From positions 1 through 12,730 of the forward strand of contig RFJX01000248.1 in the NCBI GenBank assembly GCA_003694425.1: a stretch of 12,730 nucleotides of DNA, read 5' to 3'. The stretch's first letter is position 1; each line of letters starts with the position of its first letter. Under the pieces are notes generated by a model. The model searched no databases. It saw only the letters and a program-made list of their open reading frames with translations, and was not told where the DNA came from. Below, piece by piece: positions 7,829 to 12,730 of the stretch. Source of the DNA: Gammaproteobacteria bacterium (GTDB taxonomy: Bacteria; Pseudomonadota; Gammaproteobacteria; J113). The translations under genes were made by a program, and so were the position numbers.

Positions 7829-9181
7829 ATGCCTCGCAAGCTCTACATCAAGACCTTCGGTTGCCAGATGAACGAGTATGACTCGGCCCGGATGCGGCAG
7901 GCGCTGGAGGCCTCGCACGACCTGGAGGCCACGAACGACCCGGCCGAGGCCGACGTGCTGCTGGTCAATACCTGCTCCATCCGCGAGAAGGCGCAGGAGA
8001 AGCTCTTCTCCCAGCTCGGTCAGTGGCGCGAATGGAAGGAGGCCGATCCGAAGCGGATCATCGGTGTGGGCGGCTGTGTCGCAAGCCAGGAGGGGGCTGC
8101 CATCTGGGAGCGCGCGCCCTACGTGGACCTTGTCTTCGGTCCCCAGACCCTGCACCGGCTGCCGGAGATGGTGCGCCGGGTGGAGGCGGGCGAGTCCCGC
8201 GTGATCGACATCTCCTTCCCCGAGGTGGAGAAATTCGACCACCTGCCGCAGCCACGCGCGGAGGGCCCCACCGCCTTCGTCTCCATCATGGAGGGGTGCA
8301 GCAAGTACTGCAGCTACTGTGTCGTGCCCTATACCCGGGGGGAGGAGGTGAGCCGGGACTTCGACGACGTCATCACCGAGGTGGCGGAGCTGGCGGAACA
8401 GGGGGTGAAGGAGGTCAATCTGCTGGGCCAGAACGTCAACGCCTGGCGCGGGCTGCGGCATGAAGGGCGGACCAGCGATCTGGCCGAGCTGATCGAGTAC
8501 ATCGCCGAGATCGAGGGTATCGAACGGATCCGCTTCACCACCTCCCATCCGGTGGAGTTCTCCGATTCGCTGATCGAGGTCTACGCGAAGGTGCCGAAAC
8601 TGGTCAGCCACCTGCACCTGCCGGTGCAGAGCGGATCGGACCGGGTCCTCGCCCTGATGAAGCGGGGCCACACGGTCCTGGAATACAAGGCGAAGATCCG
8701 GCGCCTGCGCGAGATCCGTCCCGATCTGCACCTCTCCTCCGATTTCATCGTCGGCTTCCCGGGCGAGACCGAGGCCGATTTCGAGGCCACCATGGCCCTG
8801 ATCAACGAACTGCGCTTCGACCACTCCTTCAGCTTCATCTTCAGCCCCCGCCCCGGTACACCGGCAGCCACTCTGCCGGACGAGGTCCCGCCGGAGGAGA
8901 AGAAGCGGCGCCTCGCGGTGCTCCAGGGCCGGATCGGCCAGTTCGCCCAGGAGTACAGCCGGGCCATGGTGGGGACCGTGCAGCGGATCCTGGTGGAGCG
9001 ACCCTCGAAGAAGGACCCCGGTGAGCTGGCGGGCCGGACCTGGAACAACCGGGTGGTCAACTTCCGTGCCGACCCTTCCCTGATCGGGGAAATGGTCATG
9101 GTGCGCATCACCGATGCGCTGCCCAACTCGCTGCGCGGGGAGCTCGAGCAGGCGCCGCTGGCGCGGGCCGCGGGCGCCTGA
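7829..9181 (+). CDS. miaB: tRNA-2-methylthio-N6-dimethylallyladenosine synthase
   Basis: Radical-SAM methylthiotransferase that adds the 2-methylthio group to i6A37 of tRNAs reading UNN codons; cytoplasmic. The 450-aa protein shows the full family layout. The N-terminal UPF0004 domain has its three auxiliary-cluster cysteines: Cys12 ([12 protein letters not shown]), Cys49 ([10 protein letters not shown]) and Cys83 ([11 protein letters not shown]). The radical-SAM CxxxCxxC is Cys157, Cys161, Cys164 ([17 protein letters not shown]). [22 protein letters not shown] and FIVGFPGET follow, then a C-terminal TRAM domain (about 380-440). [10 protein letters not shown] and SPRPGTPA support MiaB over RimO or MtaB. 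ATG 7829 begins right at the conserved [10 protein letters not shown]; an in-frame TTG at 7820 adds only three residues. The ribosome binding site is weak (GAGA about 10 nt upstream). In many gammaproteobacteria miaB heads the ybeZ-ybeY-ybeX-lnt block, as here. Confidence 0.97.
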   Translation: MPRKLYIKTFGCQMNEYDSARMRQALEASHDLEATNDPAEADVLLVNTCSIREKAQEKLFSQLGQWREWKEADPKRIIGVGGCVASQEGAAIWERAPYVDLVFGPQTLHRLPEMVRRVEAGESRVIDISFPEVEKFDHLPQPRAEGPTAFVSIMEGCSKYCSYCVVPYTRGEEVSRDFDDVITEVAELAEQGVKEVNLLGQNVNAWRGLRHEGRTSDLAELIEYIAEIEGIERIRFTTSHPVEFSDSLIEVYAKVPKLVSHLHLPVQSGSDRVLALMKRGHTVLEYKAKIRRLREIRPDLHLSSDFIVGFPGETEADFEATMALINELRFDHSFSFIFSPRPGTPAATLPDEVPPEEKKRRLAVLQGRIGQFAQEYSRAMVGTVQRILVERPSKKDPGELAGRTWNNRVVNFRADPSLIGEMVMVRITDALPNSLRGELEQAPLARAAGA

Positions 9182-9230
9182 TCCGCCACTCCCGTGCCGG
9201 CCGGCCCTGGATGCGGTCCCTTCCTCTCCT

Positions 9231-9238
9231 GCTATAAT
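9231..9238 (+). promoter_or_regulatory. Extended -10 promoter ahead of ybeZ
   Basis: The sequence TGCTATAAT (9230-9238) is an exact TGnTATAAT extended -10 element and stands out in otherwise GC-rich DNA. No good -35 is seen 16-18 nt upstream, which is normal for extended -10 promoters. Transcription would begin near 9245, only about 3 nt before the ATG at 9248, and would serve the ybeZ-ybeY-corC-lnt operon independently of miaB. Confidence 0.6.
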
Positions 9239-9247
9239 TACAGGCAC

Positions 9248-9301
9248 ATGAAACGAACAGCTTCGTCCATCCCGTCCACCAGCGGGACCTCCCTCTCTTG
9301 A
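9248..9301 (+). CDS. Possible 17-codon serine-rich leader peptide upstream of ybeZ
   Basis: ATG at 9248 opens a short frame, [17 protein letters not shown], ending with TGA 9299-9301. Its stop overlaps the TTG start of ybeZ (9298-9300) as TTGA. Nine of 17 residues are Ser or Thr. The ATG lies about 3 nt after the expected transcription start of the extended -10 promoter, so the mRNA would be almost leaderless for this frame; an AGG at 9242-9244 is too close to act as a normal ribosome binding site. Placement suggests a coupling or attenuation leader, but so short an ORF can arise by chance. It is listed as a candidate only. Confidence 0.3.
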   Translation: MKRTASSIPSTSGTSLS

Positions 9302-10275
9302 GCGAGCCCGCGCGCGTGGTGGCGCCCAGCGCCGTCGATTTCGACCTCGAACCCCATGACAACGAACGCCTCTGCAACCTCTGCGGGCAGTTCGACGAGC
9401 ACCTGCGGCTGGTGGAGCGCCGCCTCGGTGTCGAGATCAACAACCGGGGCAACCGTTTCCATCTCCTCGGTGAGGAGAAGGCGGTCACGCTTGCCCGGCG
9501 GGTTCTGGAGGAGCTCTACGAACTGACCCGCGAGGGGGCGCTTACCCCCGCCCGCGTCCATCTCCATCTCCAGCAGAGCGGGGTGGAGGAGGCCCTCGCC
9601 CCCGAGCCGGTGGAGGCGGTGACCATCCGCACCCGCCGCGGCCTGATCCGCGGCCGCGGTCCCAACCAGCAGCGCTACCTGCACAACATCCTGACCCATG
9701 ACATCAATTTCGGCGTCGGTCCGGCCGGAACCGGCAAGACCTACCTTGCGGTCGCCTGCGCGGTCGAGGCCCTGGAACGGGAGCGGGTGCGGCGTATCTG
9801 TCTGGTGCGTCCGGCGGTGGAGGCCGGCGAGCGGCTCGGTTTCCTGCCTGGCGACATGGCACAGAAGATCGATCCCTATCTGAGGCCCCTGTACGACGCC
9901 CTCTACGAGATGCTGGGGTTCGAGAAGGTGGCGCGTCTCATCGACCGCTCGGTGATCGAGGTCGCGCCCCTGGCCTTCATGCGGGGGCGCACCCTGAACG
10001 ATGCCTTCGTGATCCTGGACGAGGCGCAGAACACCACCGTGGAGCAGATGAAGATGTTCCTCACCCGCCTCGGTTTCGGCTCCACCGCGGTCATCACCGG
10101 AGACATAACCCAGATCGACCTGCCCCGGGGACAGACCTCCGGCCTGCGCCAGGTGGTGGACGTGCTGCGCGACATCGAGGGGATCAGCTTCACCTTCTTC
10201 AACGCCCGCGACGTGGTCCGCCACCCGCTGGTGGGGCGCATTCTCGACGCCTATGAGCGTCACGATGCCCGCTGA
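9298..10275 (+). CDS. ybeZ: PhoH-family ATPase YbeZ
   Basis: Cytoplasmic PhoH-like P-loop ATPase, thought to act with its neighbour YbeY in ribosome and RNA quality control. The 325-aa product has an N-terminal KH-like region ([32 protein letters not shown], about 16-47). Then come Walker A GPAGTGKT (141-148) in [32 protein letters not shown] (171-186), Walker B VILDEAQN (238-245) and [19 protein letters not shown] (265-283). All are standard. No in-frame ATG exists between the upstream stop (9235-9237) and the conserved region. TTG 9298 is the best start, with GTG 9316 or 9319 as shorter options; E. coli YbeZ begins close to the DLEP region, so the first ~10 residues are uncertain. The ribosome binding site is poor (GGGA at 10 nt), but a leader frame ends on this start codon. 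The stop overlaps ybeY by 1 nt. Confidence 0.94.
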   Translation: MSEPARVVAPSAVDFDLEPHDNERLCNLCGQFDEHLRLVERRLGVEINNRGNRFHLLGEEKAVTLARRVLEELYELTREGALTPARVHLHLQQSGVEEALAPEPVEAVTIRTRRGLIRGRGPNQQRYLHNILTHDINFGVGPAGTGKTYLAVACAVEALERERVRRICLVRPAVEAGERLGFLPGDMAQKIDPYLRPLYDALYEMLGFEKVARLIDRSVIEVAPLAFMRGRTLNDAFVILDEAQNTTVEQMKMFLTRLGFGSTAVITGDITQIDLPRGQTSGLRQVVDVLRDIEGISFTFFNARDVVRHPLVGRILDAYERHDAR

Positions 10276-10736
10276 TGCCGGAGCTGGAGGTTCAGCGGGC
10301 GGTCGCCGCCGCCGATCTCCCGGCCGACGCGGATTTCCGTCGCTGGGCAGAGGCCGCCCTGCGGGGACGGCGGGAACGGGCCGTGATCTGCCTGCGTATC
10401 GTGGACGAGGAGGAGGGGCGGCAGCTCAACCGCCAGTGGCGCGGCAGGGACCATGCCACCAACGTGCTCTCCTTTCCCGCCGGGGAGGTCGGAGAGGCGG
10501 CGCCGGACCTGCTCGGCGACCTGGTGATCTGCGCACCGGTGGTGGCCCGCGAGGCGCGCGAACAGGGCAAGTCTCCGGAGGCGCACTGGGCCCATCTCAC
10601 CGTTCATGGTTGCCTGCATCTGCTCGGCTTCGACCATCAGGAGCCGGAAGAGGCAGAGCAGATGGAGACCCTCGAGCGGGAGATCCTCGCCCGCCTCGGC
10701 TATCCCGACCCCTACCAGGATCCTGACCGTGTCTGA
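10275..10736 (+). CDS. ybeY: Endoribonuclease / rRNA maturation factor YbeY
   Basis: Zinc-dependent single-strand endoribonuclease of the UPF0054 family, involved in 16S rRNA 3'-end maturation and 70S ribosome quality control. The 153-aa protein is of normal length and carries the metal-binding signature [11 protein letters not shown] (His111, His115, His121), preceded by [16 protein letters not shown] (59-68), the other conserved block, and GDLVIC (81-86) are both present. ATG 10275 is fixed by the TGATG junction with ybeZ (1-nt overlap), indicating translational coupling. The 3' end overlaps corC by 8 nt. The gene is ordinary in every respect. Confidence 0.97.
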   Translation: MPELEVQRAVAAADLPADADFRRWAEAALRGRRERAVICLRIVDEEEGRQLNRQWRGRDHATNVLSFPAGEVGEAAPDLLGDLVICAPVVAREAREQGKSPEAHWAHLTVHGCLHLLGFDHQEPEEAEQMETLEREILARLGYPDPYQDPDRV

Positions 10737-11583
10737 GGAGCCTCCCGGTACCTCCTGGTGGCGCGGCTGGGTCGCCCGCCTGCGTCGCTGCTTCCTGGAC
10801 CCGCGCGACATGGAGGAGTTGACGTACTGCCTGCAGCGGGCGGAACACCGGAACCTCATCAACCCCGATACCCTGACGATGATCGAGGGCGCCCTGCGGG
10901 TGGCCCGGATGCAGGTGGACGACATCATGGTGCCGCTGCCGGACATGGTGGTGGTGGGCAGGGACGAACGGCCGGAGGCGTTCCTCCCGCGCGTGATCGA
11001 GAGCGGCCACTCCCGCTTCCCGGTCGTGGACGAGGAGCGCAGGGTGGTCGGCCTGCTCCTGGCCAAGGACCTGCTGGCCCATCTCGCCGCCGGCGAGAAG
11101 GAGTTCCGCCTGCGCGACATCATGCGCCCTCCGGTCTTCGTTCCCGAGAGCAAGCGTCTCCACATCCTCCTGCGGGAGTTCCGCATCAGTCGCAATCATC
11201 TGGCCATCGTGGTCGACGAATATGGCAATACCGCGGGTCTGGTGAGCATCGAGGACGTGCTGGAGCAGATCGTCGGGAACATCGACGACGAGCATGACAC
11301 CGAGCCGGAGGAGGTTCCCATCACCAGTACCGGAGAGGGGCGCTATCTGGTCCAGGCCCGGACGGAGATCGAGGAATTCAACAGGTACTTCGATGCCAGC
11401 CTCCCCGAGGAGGAGTTCGATACCATCGGCGGGCTGCTGCTCAAGGCCTTCGGACACCTGCCCCGGCAGGGGGAGAAGGTCCGCCTCGGTGGCTTCGAGT
11501 TCACCGTGCTGCAGGCCGACCAGCGTCGCATCCACCAGCTGCAGGTGACCCGGCTCAAGGGCAGGAAGGCCGCCGCCGCATGA
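10729..11583 (+). CDS. corC: CBS-domain / CorC_HlyC transporter-associated protein
   Basis: Cytoplasmic CorC (YbeX) protein: two CBS domains plus a CorC_HlyC domain, without the membrane DUF21 domain of larger relatives. Reported roles are in Mg/Co homeostasis and, more recently, ribosome metabolism in E. coli; the molecular activity is unsettled. In the 284-aa product, CBS1 spans about 65-125 ([35 protein letters not shown]), CBS2 about 130-185 ([48 protein letters not shown]) and CorC_HlyC about 200-278 ([35 protein letters not shown]). GTG 10729 is chosen because it gives the family length (E. coli protein 292 aa) and has AGGA (10717-10720) 8 nt upstream inside ybeY. Longer versions read through ybeY in another frame. 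The end overlaps lnt by 4 nt (ATGA). Confidence 0.95.
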   Translation: MSEEPPGTSWWRGWVARLRRCFLDPRDMEELTYCLQRAEHRNLINPDTLTMIEGALRVARMQVDDIMVPLPDMVVVGRDERPEAFLPRVIESGHSRFPVVDEERRVVGLLLAKDLLAHLAAGEKEFRLRDIMRPPVFVPESKRLHILLREFRISRNHLAIVVDEYGNTAGLVSIEDVLEQIVGNIDDEHDTEPEEVPITSTGEGRYLVQARTEIEEFNRYFDASLPEEEFDTIGGLLLKAFGHLPRQGEKVRLGGFEFTVLQADQRRIHQLQVTRLKGRKAAAA

Positions 11584-12730
11584 GCCGCTGGCGGCTGGCA
11601 GCGGGCCGCCGCGAATGGCTGGCCCTCGGCGGTGGCCTGCTGCTTCCCCTGGCCTTCGCCCCCTTCGGGTACTGGCCTCTGGCGCTGGTGGCCATGGCGC
11701 TGCTGTTCCATTGCTGGACCGGCGTCACCGCCCGCCGGGCGGCATTGCGCGGCTGGCTGTTCGGCCTCGGGCTGTTCGGCCTCGGGGTCTCCTGGGTGCA
11801 GGTCAGCATCCATCAGTTCGGCCTGCCCAGCCTCCTCTTCTCGGTCCCGGTCACGCTGCTGTTCGTGGCCTTCATGGCGCTCTATCCAGCCGCCTGCGGG
11901 GCCCTGGCGGTGGTGTTCGCCGGGCGCCGGCCGCCCATCCTGCAGTGGATCCTGCTCATGCCGGCCCTGTGGGTCCTGACCGAGGCGGCGCGGGGGTGGC
12001 TGTTCACCGGTTTCCCCTGGTTGCAGCTCGGCACCAGCCAGATCGACTCTGCCCTGGCCGGCTACTCGCCGGTCGGGGGGGACGCTCTGACGGGCTTCCT
12101 CTGTGCCCTCAGCGGCGGCCTGCTGCTTGCAGGTCTGCAGCGGGGCGGCGAACGGGTGCCGGTCCTCCTCCTGCTGGTCCTGGTCTGGGGTGGCGGGGGC
12201 TGGCTGCGTGGACACGAATGGACCGAGCCGGCAGGGCCGCCGCTGGAGGTGGCGGTGGTGCAGGGGGCGGTGCCGCAGGCAATCAAGTGGGCCCCGGGCC
12301 AGCTGGAACCGACCAGACGGCTCTACCTGCGACTTTCGCGACCCCATTTCGGCCGCTCCGACCTGATCCTCTGGCCCGAGACGGCCCTGCCCGCCTTCGA
12401 GCACCAGATCCGGCCCTTCCTCGGGGCCCTCGACGAGCTGGCGAAGGTCTCGGGCAGCGACCTGCTGCTGGGGCTGGCGGTGCGGGAAGAGGCGGGTCGC
12501 CGCTACTACAACGGCCTGCTCTCGCTCGGCAGGAGCCCGGGGCGCTACTACAAGCGCCATCTGGTCCCCTTCGGGGAATACCTGCCGCTCAAGGCCTGGC
12601 TGGGGGGGGTGCTGGGCTTCCTGGAAATCCCGATGTCCGACTTCAGTCCCGGCAGCGGCCGGCCGCTGTTGCGCGCGGCCGGGAGGATGCTCGGGGCCTC
12701 CATCTGCTACGAGGACGCCTTCCCCGGGGA
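11580..12730 (+). CDS. lnt: Apolipoprotein N-acyltransferase (partial, runs off the window)
   Basis: Inner-membrane enzyme that adds the third acyl chain to the N-terminal Cys of lipoproteins. The first 383 codons are present and open to the window end; about 120-130 residues are probably missing by comparison with the usual ~510. The N-terminal ~210 residues are hydrophobic with several membrane spans (LALGGGLLLPLAFAPFGYWP, then LMPALWVLTEAARGWLFTGFPWLQLG). A periplasmic nitrilase-like domain follows. The expected Glu-Lys-Cys triad is visible: Glu267 (LWPETALP), Lys325 (YYKRHLVPFGEYLP) and Cys376 (SICYED). Glu267 has the same number as in E. coli Lnt. ATG 11580 overlaps the corC stop as ATGA, implying coupling. 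The segment at about 161-172 (GYSPVGGDALTGF) departs somewhat from the usual GVYGVS pattern after the conserved GY.P. Confidence 0.96.
   Translation, partial: MSRWRLAAGRREWLALGGGLLLPLAFAPFGYWPLALVAMALLFHCWTGVTARRAALRGWLFGLGLFGLGVSWVQVSIHQFGLPSLLFSVPVTLLFVAFMALYPAACGALAVVFAGRRPPILQWILLMPALWVLTEAARGWLFTGFPWLQLGTSQIDSALAGYSPVGGDALTGFLCALSGGLLLAGLQRGGERVPVLLLLVLVWGGGGWLRGHEWTEPAGPPLEVAVVQGAVPQAIKWAPGQLEPTRRLYLRLSRPHFGRSDLILWPETALPAFEHQIRPFLGALDELAKVSGSDLLLGLAVREEAGRRYYNGLLSLGRSPGRYYKRHLVPFGEYLPLKAWLGGVLGFLEIPMSDFSPGSGRPLLRAAGRMLGASICYEDAFPG

Noticed and set aside
9182..9229. GCCGG/CCGGC-rich stretch after miaB as an intrinsic terminator
   Set aside because: Short overlapping GC palindromes only, with no stable stem followed by a T-tract.
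7790..10263. Minus-strand frames opposite miaB (7790-9247) and ybeZ (9238-10263)
   Set aside because: The plus-strand genes are unambiguous housekeeping genes with all catalytic motifs; the antisense products are His/Leu/Arg-rich shadows.
10606..10728. Upstream extension of corC to 10606
   Set aside because: This would read 41 codons through ybeY in another frame, giving Arg/Ser-rich sequence absent from the family; GTG 10729 gives the expected length.

Overview
The window is a GC-rich, densely coding stretch of a bacterial chromosome. All convincing genes are on the + strand. The block miaB - ybeZ(phoH) - ybeY - corC(ybeX) - lnt is the classic gammaproteobacterial arrangement, and the codon bias (G/C at third positions), Lnt, and a two-partner outer-membrane module all fit a Gram-negative proteobacterium. 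I would guess a high-GC gammaproteobacterium of the Chromatiales/Ectothiorhodospiraceae kind. Genus-level placement is not supported by the sequence alone.

Layout. 1-75: leader with two stacked hairpins ahead of trxB. 76-1020: trxB (thioredoxin reductase). 1021-1259: no gene; the space is almost entirely filled by a ~216-bp element bounded by near-perfect 27-bp inverted repeats (26/27), MITE-like. 1260-4169: a large cytoplasmic-looking M16C metallopeptidase of the presequence-protease (PreP) type. 4170-4314: GC-rich spacer, then an AT-richer promoter region with an operator-like dyad. 4315-5622: an exported TPR plus outer-membrane beta-barrel protein resembling Slam / type XI secretion (DUF560) translocons. 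5780-7261: a signal-peptide protein with an N-terminal FecR domain and a C-terminal barrel-like domain resembling the TbpB/Slam-substrate handle, the likely partner of the barrel protein. 7262-7314: a perfect 10-bp-arm palindrome. 7315-7755: a small coiled-coil protein of unknown function. 7829-9181: miaB. 9182-9297: an extended -10 promoter and a possible 17-codon leader ORF. 9298-12730: ybeZ, ybeY, corC and the first 383 codons of lnt, all overlapping by 1 to 8 nt.

How the genes work together. The miaB-lnt block is housekeeping: tRNA hypermodification, a PhoH-family ATPase and the YbeY endonuclease of ribosome/RNA quality control, a CBS-domain protein linked to Mg/Co handling and ribosome maintenance, and lipoprotein N-acylation. 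trxB and the PreP-like peptidase are also cytoplasmic maintenance functions. The accessory part is the barrel + FecR pair at 4315-7261. The most interesting hypothesis here is that it is a dedicated outer-membrane secretion pair, in which a Slam/T11SS-like translocon exports a soluble FecR-fused cargo that has no lipobox. Secondary points are the inverted-repeat element after trxB and a serine-rich leader ORF that may couple translation to the TTG-started ybeZ. No tRNA, rRNA, CRISPR array or transposase was seen.
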